NCBI RefSeq assembly: GCF_023078275.1
Contig: NC_062977.1
Location: forward strand, 9,941,118 to 10,005,117
Direction: 5' to 3'
Origin: Leguminivora glycinivorella
Taxonomy: Eukaryota; Arthropoda; Insecta; Lepidoptera; Tortricidae
DNA: 64,000 bases
The notes beneath the pieces are model-generated. The model was given only the letters and a program-made list of their open reading frames with translations. It was not told where the DNA came from and did not search any database. Both the position numbers and the translations under genes were made by a program. Positions within the stretch are counted from its first letter, which is position 1, and the number at the start of each line of letters is the position of its first letter. Shown here piece by piece: positions 1-12,571 of the stretch.

Positions 1-87
1 AATACCCAATAGATACCCTTCTGTAACATTTATTGACAATGACTTGAAAGTGGCATCTACGGGGCCACTGTCGAGCACACGTACTTT

Positions 88-292
88 TTAACCCCCGACG
101 CAAAAACGACGGGGTGTAATAAGTTTGACGTGTCTGTCTGTCTGTCTGTGTGTGTGTCTGACTGTGGCATCGTAGCTCCCGAACGGATGAACCGATTTAG
201 ATTTTTTTTTATTTGAAAGCTGAGTTAGTCGGGAGTTTTAGTCATGTTTTATGAAAATCGGTCTACTATGTCGGGGTTTTTTTCAAAATTTT
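88..292 (+). repeat. Dispersed repeat family A with a GTCT tract
   Basis: The block begins at CCCCCGACGCAAAAACGAC, runs into a (GTCT)n/(GTGT)n tract and then the sequence GGCATCGTAGCTCCCGAACG. The first part recurs in reverse complement at 62931-62996. No coding capacity is seen. From memory this is a common lepidopteran dispersed repeat; its class is not resolved here. The right edge is approximate. Confidence 0.6.
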
Positions 293-356
293 AATTTTGT
301 GGTTAGGTACCTATTCTGGGCAAAGCATTTACATCATCATGCTACTCTCGACGTAC

Positions 357-470
357 TAAATTTATTATTTATTTATTCATAATAAACAATTACACTTATG
401 CTGTACAATTAATGCGCCAAACGGGAATAACCAGTTTGTTGGCGCTGCGCTCAGTTCTAACTTTAATCCT
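357..470 (-). repeat. LINE-like 3' end with A+T tail and stem-loop
   Basis: Read on the minus strand, an imperfect stem (GCGCCAAC... pairing with a GTTTGGCGC arm, 414-445 on plus) is followed about 30 bases later by an AAATAAATAAT-type tail (359-385). A related arrangement, with the same GCCAAAC / GTTTGTTGGC stem arms, occurs at 46143-46216 next to a poly(A) tail. I infer a 5'-truncated retroposon end. The upstream border is unclear. Confidence 0.4.
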
Positions 471-2006
471 TACTGGTTGATAGGTAACTGTTTACATGTT
501 GTGTCTTATGTGAATACTATTGTTAGTAGAGATAAAGCATGCAACTATGTTAGGACAATATTTTGAACTAAAGTGTTTATAGCTACTAATACCTATTAGT
601 TACATATTTCGCTTAAAGTTATTAATTTATTAACGTTTACGACTTTTAAGGTACATTTCAAATGACAATGAATGAAAACAGAAAACTGATGGAGAACCTA
701 TCACATATTTATTAATGTTTAACTAAAATTGACTGACTTGTAATTTCGAGCACACAATAAATCTCAGTTCCGTCTGATTCCAGCACTCTCTCAGTACATA
801 GGACCTGTCATACAGATTTCAAACTCGGCGCCCGCGCTCGGCACTCGACCGCAGACTGAAACCTAAAACCGTCGCGCACACCAACCTACTAGTTCAGTCA
901 TTCTGTGCACCTTGTACATTTACTCCGGTTCCCTTCCTAGTGACATATGTGCTTCTGAATTTGTACTATTATGGTGGTTCTAAGAACAAGTTAAATTATT
1001 TTCATAGAAAATATTTTAATTTGCGTTTTGTAGTAGTCACACTACTATTTTAACTATAAACTGAAATAAAAACCAAGACCAAGGCCTCCAAGTGTCCAAT
1101 GCTGGCTGGGGGCGCCATAAGCCCTCGGCAATTGTGTCATATATTTGAAAATTTTGACCCTTACCACCCTGACCTGTTGGCCTAGTGGTTTCAGGCATCC
1201 GTAGCTATAATGGAGTACGCTGACATTCACAATTCGCATGGATTCTGACAATAAGACCCTACAAAACGCAACTCTGTCCCTTTCCCCATTTAAAATAATT
1301 TATCCTTTACAAAATACAAACTTTTTTCCGCAGTGCCACGAAATCCCAGGAGATTTCCTCAAAGTAGCCAAGCGGTGTGGTTTACTGTGAGTTAAATTAC
1401 TTTCGCACACTTTAGGAGGGTCTTCACAATCAATTAATATCACTTAAAAAGTTTACCGTAAACATTGGAAGGTGGAGGAATTCAATGAAAGCTCCTGAGT
1501 ACCTAGCCAATGTCACAGTCGCTTACGCTTCGTAAGCGTATCGTAGCCGACTCTCTCTATCGCTCTTTTGTAGTGGCGCACAGAACCAGACTGCTTTTCG
1601 CGAGCCACGTAGCGTTAACGATTGTTATTTCGACTAGGCCAGCAGGGTTGAGCCGTAAATTGTATTCAAAGCTCGTCTCTTGTCAAATTAGGCTCGGGAT
1701 GGTTCTGTCAAAGGCTACGTGTGTCATGAAAAAGGACGTACATATTACGTAAATTGGCTCAAATTGTAATTACATATTTTTTTATTTTATTTAAATTACT
1801 ATCATGCAAACCTACTCCAGACTTTAGGTACAAGAGAACAGTCTATGTTACATACACTACAAGCCGCGGACGCATAAGGAAAGAATTGGCTTGTACCTAT
1901 ACAAACAACCTGTCAAAGCGTCGTTATGTCTAGGACATTTTTTTTTAGGCAATTAAAATATTACAAATACGTATCTTGAGCTTGCATCAACAAACAGGGA
2001 AATTTA
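471..2006. other. No gene recognised; AT-rich with small palindromic patch
   Basis: No open frame here looks like a protein I know. A GC-richer patch lies at about 825-885. At 1514-1532 the sequence CGCTTACG is followed closely by its complement CGTAAGCG, and TCTCTATCGCTCTT follows, a motif also seen in the MITE-like element at 3187-3345, so 1500-1740 probably holds a decayed copy of a related MITE. Confidence 0.3.
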
Positions 2007-2760
2007 TCAAGTGGAGGAAGGATTGGGTAGGGCTGCGCCATCATTTAAGCCAAAGAAGTTTTTGAACGTGTTAAATTTGTATCGCGTACCCCGGATACAC
2101 ATGCTTGTAGCACGGATTATGGAAATTGTAATTTTTGATCTTAGCCAACCCATAACCACGCTGAGGGATCTATCCCATCGTTCGGCGATTGCTTCACCCA
2201 GATGTTTCACAAAGGCAGACATTTGAGGTGCGAAGATACCATCAACGGATGTTACGAGGGTGGTAAATGTTGCATGTCGTTTTTCACAAGGAAGTAGATA
2301 TTTTCGTTTTTTTCTTCTTCGGCGAATTGAAGTATTGCTGCTACCGGACGTGAGATGTAAGAGGGAGCGTCAGTGTCTACGACACGGATATCAAATAACG
2401 CCTCCCTCTGTGCATCCCAAACGCCGCGGCAGCAAAGGTCTCCTCGAAGTCCGCAGTCGCCTTCCGTGATGACGGGTTCCTTTACTACGTTTCCCCAGGC
2501 GTGCTGGGAAAAGCTCCCTGAATAGGTCTCTAGTTTCGTTGTGACGGCGCGTAATAAATCCGCCAGTTTTGCAACAGAGAGCGTGGTCGACGTCGAAATT
2601 GTCATTGCCGCAGCCATCACACGATTTGGGCATGGAGACCGGTATTCTGTGGTATCGTAGTGCCAGAGCATCTCTGAATTCAAGTGGGGATAGGTCAAAT
2701 TGGTCTTTTCTAGTAGGGATCACTGGAGAGCCAAGTGGATGATTTTGTTTTAGTTTTCAT
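2007..2760 (-). pseudogene. LINE-type C-terminal zinc finger and PD-(D/E)XK-like endonuclease fragment
   Basis: Read on the minus strand, three frames join into one protein-like stretch. 2723 to about 2490 carries FDLSPLEFRDALALRY, then a zinc-binding CDGCG and DHALCC pair, then a TRRHNE motif. About 2490-2310 carries VWDAQREALFDIRVVDTDAP. About 2310-2007 carries SVDGIFAP and ends near LPNPSS. The switches of frame near 2490 and 2310 make it a pseudogene. I know this arrangement (CysHis finger, Arg-His, then the acidic FDIRVVDTD strand) from C-terminal regions of reverse-transcriptase retroelements with a restriction-like nuclease in many invertebrates. No reverse transcriptase domain is visible upstream, so the copy is truncated. 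The clade is not assigned. Confidence 0.6.
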
Positions 2761-3186
2761 GAAAATTGAACGTTCGACTAGGACATTTTGCTTAAAAATT
2801 GACGGCTAGTTAAATTAAACCTTTATGGTTATGGTAATTAATATAATTATGATATTAATTGTTATAAATTGGTTTGTCCATTCAAACTACAATTAGCGTA
2901 TTCTACCAACATAATTTAATTTTTCCGGTTATAATTTGATAACGATGGAAAGTGATATAAAATTATACTATGAAATTGTGCGTCCTTTTTGTGTTGATTT
3001 CATGTGGTTTTAGGATTCAAAATAGCGTATTTTTTGCTCGTATAGCCGGTACGGTTATTTCTGTGTTAGAAGTTACACGCATGATAGTAATTTCCCTACA
3101 TTTTTCCGAGCTTACACGTGCGTAACTTTTCGCTGCATTTGACCTATAGGTACGTACAAGCGCATACGCATAATTATAAGAATCTG
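2761..3186. other. No gene recognised; AT-rich
   Basis: I see only AT-rich sequence with no repeat or coding signal I can name. Confidence 0.3.
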
Positions 3187-3345
3187 GCCTGGCCTCGTAG
3201 CAGAATGGCATTTCTCCGACGCGAAACGAAAACGAAACGCCGCGAAAGATAGTCTGGCTCTGTCGCGTCAATACGCAAGAGCGATAGAGATAGATATCTA
3301 CTAGCGTTTCGTTTTGTGAGCGTTTGTGCCATTCGGCTACGCACC
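3187..3345. repeat. MITE-like element with inverted ends
   Basis: The left end CTCGTAGCAGAATGGCA and the right end TGCCATTCGGCTACG are imperfect inverted repeats. Between them lie CGAAACGAAAACGAAACG and a 'GCGATAGAGATAGATATC' stretch. There is no coding capacity. It fits a short non-autonomous DNA transposon of a type common in Lepidoptera. No target duplication was identified. Confidence 0.55.
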
Positions 3346-5505
3346 CTGAAACGCTCTTATTAGTCAGTGACTGTGTGCAACCCAAAATGACTGTCATAAT
3401 TTTCGTTAATAAGAGATTAAGAGGGAAAGCCGTACGTTCCGTTTTACTTGGTATACGTATATGTGATTATGCACACAGTAAAAGGGGATTAACATATAAT
3501 ATTGTTTGCTTCGTGACGAAAGCTTAATACGCAAACTCATTTTGCCGACCGCGCTATGGATGTTAAGCCTAATTAGATATTATACAGGCTAGGCAAAGCC
3601 CAAGCCCATGAACGGTTTAATTAAATCTCGCGTAGAATATAAATTAAATTGTCTTCAGGCTTGTTCGTTTTTGCGATTACAGGGGACTTTATTTTATTAA
3701 TAATCTTTCCTTGTGTCTACAAAATAATCGTAAATTGTGTTTGGCTAAGTGTATTCACAGTTTACCTAATCACAACATTTACCTACTCAGGATATCTGAT
3801 TATAATCGTTCATTGCTGGTTACTTAAGTAATTAATAATTATTTACCTTATGTGAATAATAGAAACAAAAGCTTACTTTTGTTTTGGGTTAGTATCACAA
3901 TGTCTAGAAACCAAACAGACAAGGTTCATAAATGGTCGTAATCGCGTTTAGGCTACATCGTGAATGATCTAGAACGCAAAATGAGAAACGAAGGTTGGGT
4001 GCTTATGAAGATGTAAGTATTTAAGTCGAATGGCACTGATACAATTTTGGATGCCGATAGTATGAAGACCGAAACAGTAACGTAGCCATAGCATGAGCCA
4101 TGACGCACAAGAATATTGTATAGTGCGTTTATGTGGCTAGGTACCTAATATACACGACATATTTTGGTTTACAAAACATGCTGATTTTTCTAACAATACA
4201 GCCATAGTATTAGGGTACTGTCAGAACTTTTCGCAAATTCGTTTCGTATTACAATTTCGATCGAGTTATCTTATTGTTATTGTGTACGTGAAATATGTAC
4301 TTCCTATTAAACAATAATTAAAATAAATTATGTAGTATTACTCAAAGTCAGTTCAGTATTTATATCCCTAATATTAAAAACCCCGCTGCTACAAAACGTA
4401 ATCGTGCGAGGAAATTTATACGGCATGCGTCCGTAACTCAGGAAGACAACTTTTTATCTCCTTTCAAAGTCGACCTTATTATGCACACATGACGAATAAA
4501 ACCCACAAGTTTGTTAAGAAAGTGCCTAAAGCCGAATGAGGTCAGAACTACAAAAATTATATGTGAAGTTTGCTCAAGTACTGAATATCACACAAAGCAA
4601 CCCCGGAGCGACGTGAAATCGATAAAGACGACCGCAAATATTGATTACGCCGCTCAATTTGAATACTAATGTGAAGAGGTGGTGATTGTTAACAGTGATT
4701 CAGATACCTACTCAAGCTATCATTTTACAATAGTTTTGGTACTGACCTAATTTTATAGCTTGGACCAGAAGTGAAGTGCTGTTCGGTAAAGCTAGTGCCC
4801 TAGTGGCCTAGCAGTAAGAGAGTTTCATACTCTTATTCGTATCAATGAGTTTTTTGGAACTTAATTATTTATGCAACATCCTTTGAAATTATTTGTCAGT
4901 CGAGATTCTACGAACATTTTTCTAGATGCAAGATTTTTAGTAACTAAATTAGGTATGAGAACTATAGGTATAACGTAGATCCTCATCTCTCGTGAATCTA
5001 TATAACGCATATTGGTAAGTACAGCCATTTAGAAAGGAAAATAAATTGTTTATCTGTATTTATAAACTCGTACACAAAGTTTCTAGAAAAATCATGCGAA
5101 ATAAGCTGTTTATATTTAAAAAAAAACGTTATGGTTGAATAAGATACGAAAATCTGTATCCAAAATAACAATGTTAGAAAGTTATAACCAGGGGAGGCTG
5201 TTCGGCGTTCGCAGCAGGACGACGTTTCACTGCGTAAATAATATCGCTCGCTTTTATTACATTTCCCTCTCAAAAGTAAAATAAATATCCGTTCTGAAAA
5301 TGTAATCGACTCTTAACGAGCAGTTTGCAATCAGATCTCTGAATGTTAATTTGTCACGTGATCTGTTTGTTATTTTCTTTTTCTGTGGTTTAACATCATT
5401 TGTTTTATTTCATTTGATATTTCTTGACTAATAATCAATTTTCATTTTACCTAGTAGGTAAAAATGTTTAAGTTATTTTGGTCATCGAATAAAGATATAC
5501 ATATC
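3346..5505. other. No gene recognised; AT-rich
   Basis: This 2.2-kb stretch is AT-rich. Its open frames are short and show no family motif. I see no tRNA-like boxes, tandem repeat or terminal repeats. Confidence 0.3.
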
Positions 5506-5620
5506 TTAGGGCCACTAGCACCAACAAAAAAGGAAGGGTTAACCCACCATTTTATATGGAATTTGACAGTTGACAGCCCACTAACCCTGAGTTAAGTGGT
5601 TGGTGCAAGTGGACCTTAGA
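5506..5620. repeat. Short MITE with ~20-bp inverted ends
   Basis: The left end CTTAGGGCCACTAGCACCAAC and the right end GTTGGTGCAAGTGGACCTTAG are inverted repeats with few mismatches. The interior includes a GGGTTAACCC-like segment and is non-coding. Total length about 115 bp. Confidence 0.7.
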
Positions 5621-5633
5621 GGAGTTAAAAAAA

Positions 5634-6187
5634 AACCGGCCAAGAGCGTGTCGGGCCACGCTCAGTGTAGGGTTCCGTAGTTTTCCGTATTTTTCTCAAA
5701 AACTACTGAACCTATCAAGTTCAAAACAATTTTCCTAGAAAGTCGTTATAAAGTTCTACTTTTGTGATTTTTTTCATATTTTTTAACCATATGGTTCAAA
5801 AGTTAGAGGGGGGGGGACGCACTTTTTTTTCCTTTAGGAGCGATTATTTTCGAAAATATTAATACTATCAAAAAACGATCTTAGTAAACCCTTATTCATT
5901 TTTAAATACCTATCCAACAATATAACAGACGTTGGGGTTGGAATGAAAAAAAATATCAGCTTCCACTTTACATGTAGGGGGGGTACCCTAATAAAACATT
6001 TTTTCCCATTTTTTATTTTTGCACTTTGTCGGCGTGATTGATGTACATATTGGTACCAAATTTAAGCTTTCTAGTGCTAAACGGTTATTGAGATTATCCG
6101 CGGACGGACGGACGGACGGACGGACGGACGGACGGACAGACAGACATGGCGAAACTATAAGGGTTCCTAGTTGACTACGGAACCCTA
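5634..6187 (+). repeat. 'GGTTCCGTA' element with GACG tract, copy 1
   Basis: It begins after an A-run with CCGGCCAAGAGCGTGTCGGG, followed by AGGGTTCCGTAG, and ends with the inverted partner CTACGGAACCCT before an A-run. A (GACG)n/(GACA)n tract lies at about 6101-6147. A nearly identical copy is at 40081-40634. It carries no open frame of note. Related elements are at 6556-7287, 43419-44029 and 63041-63705. I infer a mobilised non-autonomous element that prefers A-rich targets. Confidence 0.8.
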
Positions 6188-6555
6188 AAAAGGTCCTAAT
6201 GTAAACAATCAAAAAACAAAATATTCAACTACATATTTATACTTGTACATATTAGTAAGTTTTCATATTTCCAATGTTTCCATGGTTGAACGAGTCTGCT
6301 GGTTTTGTTAGTTGATATTCTTTTGAATGAATTATCAATAGGGAAAATTTCAAATGTATTACTTTGTTCTTGATTTTTCCTCTAAGAGATATTTACATAG
6401 TACAATGAATAAACCTGTACTGAAAATAAATTAATCCGGTGACGTAGGTTCATTTCTTATATGTATACCTAATTAGAGTAATTAGGAGTTATACACAGAA
6501 ACTACAGAAAGTCAATCTGGAATGAGGTAATTTTATTTTCGGTAGTGAAATATTG

Positions 6556-7287
6556 AAAAATCGGCCAAGTGCGAGTTGTACTTGCGTTGCAAGGGTTCCG
6601 TACACTACAAGAAGGGCTTAAGGCTCCTCCTTTTTAATAGGAACTTAAGTCGTTTTTGCGAATAATAGATATTTTGAACAAAACGAAACAGAAATGAGTT
6701 TATATGTAATATTCAAATGCGCTCACACAATTTCAAGAGATTTGGACTTGAACTCCTTGCAGCGGCAGTGAGTGCAATTCATAATTTGAGTTTTTTTCTC
6801 TTAAGTCCGACTCACGCTTGAATGTAGATTTCTAATAGGTTTTCCTGTAATCTACAGGTAGAGGACTATCTCGTGTATTTTTTTTTAATTTTACGCTAAG
6901 TAGTTTCGGAGATAAGGCAAAAAATTACCATTCCCCAATGGTAATTTTTTGCCTATTTTTTCTTAAATTACCAAAATATAAAATATAAAAAAAATATATT
7001 TCAAATGCTCATAAAATGCTCTTTCATTTGATATGTAACACAATATAGTTTTAATAACTTAGATTTTGAATTTTCAATTTTACCCTCGAAAACTGGCCCT
7101 TATAATTAAATTTCATTTAATTAAATTACATATCCGTCTTTGGATCACAGGTTTACATATGTGTACCAAATTTCAAGTAAATCGGTCCAGTAGTTTCAGA
7201 GAAATCGGCTATGACAGACGGACAGACAGACACACGAGTGATCCTATAAGGGTTCCGTTTTTCCTTTTTGAGGTACGGAACCCTAAA
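6556..7287 (+). repeat. 'GGTTCCGTA' element, second subfamily, copy 1
   Basis: It starts with CGGCCAAGTGCGAGTTG and AAGGGTTCCGTACAC and ends with GGTACGGAACCCT followed by an A-rich stretch. A GACAGACGGACAGACAGACA tract lies near 7214. The interior, including CTCCTCCTTTTTAATAGGAA and AACTTAAGTCGTTTTTGCG, is shared with the copy at 63041-63705. Non-coding. Confidence 0.75.
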
Positions 7288-10165
7288 AATAAGAAAAATA
7301 CGAATTTTACTGCATTGGCCTTGTAAGCGACGGGCTCAGTGTCAGCCTCCTTGGTCTCAGCACCAGGGAGGTTCATGTGAGGCACTGGCCATGAGCGCGG
7401 GGTGACCGCTTATCGCGCTTCTTTTGTTTTTTAAAAAAGTCATGAAAATTTTCTCGCTAGCTGAAAACTGCTACGCAGCGCTTTGTGTATATACAATTGT
7501 TTAGTTTTTTTTGTTATACAATAGTTGTTGTAATTGTTAATCCATGTAAATAATATTTAGTGATGTGCCTGACGTCTGTGTTGTTAATAAGCTGTAAATA
7601 GTACCTTCGTGTATATATTTTTCATCACCCGCGGCCCGATCTGCTACGCCTTACGCGCAAAATTCTATTTGGGTAAGTAAACGTAGATATTTCAGACCAA
7701 AATATACTGTAAGTATGATAATTTCCGGTCATTCATGCAACTTTGGCCCTGTTGTACTAACAGCGGCTCCAGTATTAAGTTAACGGTTTGATTTATTTGA
7801 GTTTCATGAATTTTGGTCCTTTGCAAATATGCGCTGAAAGTTATTGTGCTACGGCAAAAGTACGTCAAACAAATCAGCATAAAATGTCGTTGCTTACAAT
7901 TCATTATACGGGGATTAGGTACCAAATTCAAATGAAGTAGACAGTAACAATCAACAATTCTAAAACTTTTATCCTAAGAGGATGTTTATCACCAACAATT
8001 CAGAACCATTATCATCCAGGGTTCATTATCATACTAATGGTAATTAAGCTGGCATGTGTGTATGTCGCTTAATACCTACTGGTATGTATTTTCTAGGGCC
8101 CGATCTCCCTTGGACTAGCCAAACCGCGTGGCACAGACGTGGACCGAGTGGAACACCATGGATTATTTTATCAAATAAGTTCAGGCCGTTTTTAAGACAT
8201 GAGTCTCTGGACGGTTTAATCCGTCAGTCTTTTGCCACCGTGAACGTTGGCTCTTCTTGAGCCGACTTCTTGACATTCTCAGGGATAATAGTAAGAGGAG
8301 CTTTGGGATTATCCCAGATAATGTCAATTATTGAGGTCCCTAGAACTAGGGATGGGTGTAACGTGTTGGATTCTACCTGCATTGCGTAAACAAATGTCGT
8401 GCGACATGATCGTACCTAAACTAAGTAGCTTTTCTTTCCTGCAACATAACAACATCGGTCCCAACAAATGTCAATATTGATTTTCCGTGTATGCTCGTAA
8501 ATTCCGAAATCGAACCCCTAATTGTCGAGGTCGGTAGGGTAGGACCGGCGGAAGGCCATATGTTACGCTAAGCGACGTTTAGCGCCTGTGCCGATGCCGT
8601 GCCAGCAATTAATGTAACGCGTTTCGCTGCGAGTTCGCCTGTGATTGAGCGGGAGTAAGCGACGTCTAATTAGACACATTACTGACATTAGGGATCGTGT
8701 TCAATTTTAATGAAGCCTAATACAATTTCAACTAATAAGATGCCGGAGGCGGCAGAGGCCTATTGCGTAATAAATTACAAGCTAAAATCAATAGCTTTTA
8801 TTTTATTATGTTATCCGGCACTGGTATCTCCAGGAGCAATAAATTAACCTGTAGGCTATATAATACATATATACTTTGTACATATATGTACTCCTTAAAC
8901 TGACTATCATTATTATGTTCAGCTACTCTTAACCCTTGATTAATATTTTAACTTGTATTTCGTTTTGTTTATAAGTTTTTGCTAAGACGCAATGCATTGC
9001 GTATTTTGTTACGTTGTAAGTGTGACAGGTCTCTTACAGCAATAACGGCGTAGGTACATGGAAGCTTATCTTTACTTCGTATGAAATATTAGAAATCTAA
9101 AGACCTCATAGTTTTTAAACTTTCTGAACAAAATTATTTTTGTTGAAGAGTACAATACGTTTTAATGAGAGAGTAATAATATGAGTAAATAACTCGTGTT
9201 GCAGGAAACATCCGGTATTTTTCTAAACTATCGTTTGTACGATTTTACGTAGGTACAACATTGGTTTGTATATTAAGTTGTATATAATATATCAATACGA
9301 GTATATCTTTTATTCTAAATTAAATTAAAAATATCGTTTGTTTTATGCGAAAACATATTCGACAACTTACTATATTTACCAAAATTTTCAAATACAACAA
9401 GTCTAAACTACTTACGAATGAATTATACATATAACGCTACTTGAGTCATCAATTTTCTGTCCCGAGTTGTCAATAATATTGGTAATGGCTATTGTTTATA
9501 TAGTAATGACTTATCAAATATTAATAATAAATTGCTTACGCAAAGCAATCAATCTCGGTGTTAATACGGTCCACTAGGTTCGTTCCAAATGGAGCAAAAT
9601 AATTCGGTTTAAATGATTTCGTGATTTATTCAATAACGAAACGCAGTTATAATTTAAATATTTACGAATAATTTGTAGCTTTTAAAATGACTTCTTACAT
9701 GGTTTCATTTTAAAAAAGAACGTTTATTATGTTTTTTTAACTAAGTATTTTGTCTGTGATACAATTCTGGAGAGCTCTTCAAACAGACTGCTATTACAAT
9801 TTTCATTTTTTTTCACATTTGACTGATTTCCTAACTATAATTGTAGAATTGGAGAATAAGTAAGTAGGTAACTTACATACTACAGTTTAGAGAAAATCAT
9901 GAAATAAAATAACTTCTACGGTATGCACTATGCATACCTACCGTCTAGTAATCCTAAGCGAAGTCACGTAATACTCTTCTCATTATCGTGTTACAAGGAA
10001 TGAGTGCATATTATCGGAATCGGATACCTACTTTACGAGTAATACTATAATACCAGTCACACATCAATAGTTAAGCAGTAATGCTGCCTGTTCCTAAAAT
10101 ATCAATTGTGGTGAAGCTGACCCTACCTACCTAATTTAAAAGTGATTGTAAACTTTAATTATCAG
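7288..10165. other. No gene recognised
   Basis: Mostly AT-rich with GC-richer patches at about 7320-7430, 8090-8350 and 8520-8660. Short open frames show no family motif. I see no terminal repeats that delimit an element. Confidence 0.3.
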
Positions 10166-10700
10166 TTATATTGAACTTGTATACCGTACCTAAATCGTGG
10201 TATGAGTTGTCTCGGTGTGGGCAAGTCTGGTGGGGCGGCTACTACAACTGTACTACAGTCCGTGGGCGGGAGACGGGCCGTTTACCTCAGCTGTCCTTTC
10301 GTCTACACGGCCGTACTTTAAACGGCGGTAAAGTCACGTCAATATTTTTTTATCACAAAAAAGTCGAAGTAAAAGTGAAGACAAATAATTGTTGCACCGA
10401 TTTCGAAGAGTTGGCAGTTGTTTGGTGATCGCGAGATGAAATGTTTACGAATTGTTTTCGAGCGGCGGGCGCGATGCGAGGCGCGTCCACCGCGCTCGGC
10501 GCGGCGCAACAGATACAGAGAGTAATAGGGCTCCCGCCGCCGCCGCCGCCGCCGCCGCCGCCCGGGTGCTGCGCTGCTCCGGCGGCGCGCGCCATGGCCC
10601 CCCGCGCTGCCTCTGACGTCACCACGTGAACCTTCCCGAAATCCGCGAGCGCGGCAAAACGAGATCGTTTCTAATGCAATGGGTAATCTTTCAAAGGGCA
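10166..10700. promoter_or_regulatory. CpG-rich patch with CRE and E-box; candidate promoter or first exon
   Basis: In AT-rich surroundings, 10445-10635 is strongly GC- and CpG-rich and contains a (CCG)n tract near 10535-10562. A perfect CRE palindrome TGACGTCA is at 10614-10621 and a perfect CACGTG E-box at 10623-10628, separated by one base. A 62-codon plus-strand frame (10441-10629), rich in Ala and Pro, crosses the patch, but it may be chance opening in GC-rich DNA. This is the only place that looks like a host promoter or 5' exon. Neither strand shows a protein I recognise. Confidence 0.35.
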
Positions 10701-11897
10701 GGTGTACTTCATCTCAATGAGATACGGCATGACGATAAGCACGACTGCACGACGACGTGTACATAAATCTACTAGCGAATTAGCTTCATGGATAAGTGAG
10801 TTGCTCAATGCCACGTGCACAATGAGTTAAATAAGCAAACTGTATAGATTTTTTTTAACAATATTGCTGTATACTAATTAGGTATTCCCATAAATATACA
10901 TTGCTCATGTCATGCACCTGTAAAGTAAATAACTTTTAAAGTTGCAATCTGGTAGGTACTTAGATTCCAATATCAATCTAATATCGACTACATCTAAAAA
11001 TCATAATGTGATCAAGTAAAGTGGTCCTTAGTCCTGACTCGATGAAGAACGCGCCTGGATTAACTTACCTGTAGAAGGATCTGCTGATCGTCCTTTTCGG
11101 AATGAGTTCTTAAAAGGGTTTCCACTTGCGGTTATTTCGTCCTTTAGTAAATAATAAATAAATATTGGACATGTTATACAGATCAGCGTAGCACTAAACT
11201 AAACACAGATTGTTTTTGTAGTTGTCAATATTTTATACTAGTCCGAGTTCTTAACCAGATGTACAGTCCGGTCTGGCAGAAAGCATGAAACTTGGCATGT
11301 ATATATATAGCTTATAGGTTTATAAGAAAATATGGAAGTAGAAACACGCCGAGGTGTCAATGTTTCCCCTCTTTCCCCCCACTTTTGTATCCCTGATTTC
11401 AGTTTTTTAATATTTCCATGAAAACCGTGAAAGCTATCATCACGATGTCTATTATACACGTTGTCCATTACTGGAACCAGAAAACTGCCTACCTCCTATG
11501 ATGGACAAGGAACAATTTACGAAACCAAAATTTACAAGAAACAATCCTATGTTAAAATAACCCAAACTAACATGGAGAACTAACTGCCGTCCATGATTGG
11601 AGAAAAAACACCTAGTTTCAATTTGTTAACTATGAAGAAACCAATAGGAGTATCTATTCTGCAATATGCTTGAAATGTAAAAGAAGGATAAGATATTCAA
11701 GTTTTAATACGCTTAGCGGTAGAATTTTTACACGTATCAGTGAAATATCAATAATAGGCAAAATTTTATCTTAAACTGTCCATGATTGGGTCCGTTACCT
11801 TATATCATAAAAAAAAACACAGCTTTTATTAGGAACGTAACGATGAAACATAGATACATATAAAGAAAAATGTAATTATAACTTTGACTCAAGAACA
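10701..11897. other. No gene recognised
   Basis: AT-rich flank of the BEL insertion. No motif-bearing frame, terminal repeat or tRNA-like box is seen. Confidence 0.3.
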
Positions 11898-11902
11898 AAT
11901 AT

Positions 11903-12457
11903 TGTTACAAATTGACGCGGTTTTCGAAAATATGATGCAATGCCAATTCGTAACTGTCTGGATCGAGCATAAATATGTATACTCGCCGGTAACAAACGAT
12001 ACTAATTGAGAAACCTGGCCAACAAGGATATCATGCACTGGACTAACCTTCAGCTGCAATATGGCTCCTCAGCGTGGCTGGTTCTTTCACGTTCACCCCT
12101 TCTCCTTCACACACCGGCCGGTGGTACGATAAACAGTCTCAGGCCTTGTCACGCACAATAATCACGATATAAACACACAAATTTGGAGATTGAACGATTA
12201 AAACATGATATTTCGATTTTATTCAATGGCGGTCGATGTCATCGCTCGCGGCGTCGCGGAGTTCTCTCAATCGCCGACAGAGGCGCTGCAGACGGTATCC
12301 ACGCGCATGCGCCTAAGTACAGTTTAGGCGATCCTCATTGGCTAGCATTTCAAAATTCGCATCCCTGCGAACTACGGTTTGGCAGTGCATCGATAAATGG
12401 TTGGAAGCGCGCGGAATATGAATTATTATTGTAAAACTAAACGTTAAGAACGGAACA
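11903..12457 (-). repeat. 3' LTR of BEL/Pao element 1
   Basis: 555 bp, running from TGTTACAAATTG to TTAAGAACGGAACA on plus, with TGTT/AACA inverted ends. An AATAAA poly(A) signal lies on the minus strand at 12218-12223. I find no difference from the copy at 18073-18627. Confidence 0.97.
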
Positions 12458-12475
12458 TTCCGCCCACCAAAATAC
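12458..12475 (-). other. Polypurine tract of BEL/Pao element 1
   Basis: On the minus strand the bases just before the 3' LTR read TTTTGGTGGGCGGAA, a G/A-rich run directly against the LTR border, as expected for the plus-strand primer. Confidence 0.6.
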
Positions 12476-12571
12476 CAATGGGATTTTCCCGAATAAAAGA
12501 GGGACGTTACATAACTATTAGACTACGATTTACTAAGCTAATCTTAAAACTAGGAGCGTTGTTGGGAGTGA

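Noticed and set aside
6101..6147. CRISPR-like or regulatory array in the GACG tract
   Set aside because: It is a tetranucleotide microsatellite inside a dispersed element, without spacers.
10441..10629. A 62-codon Pro/Ala-rich frame as a coding gene
   Set aside because: It is produced by a (CCG)n tract in GC-rich DNA; open frames occur on both strands there, and no domain is recognised. I keep only the regulatory candidate.
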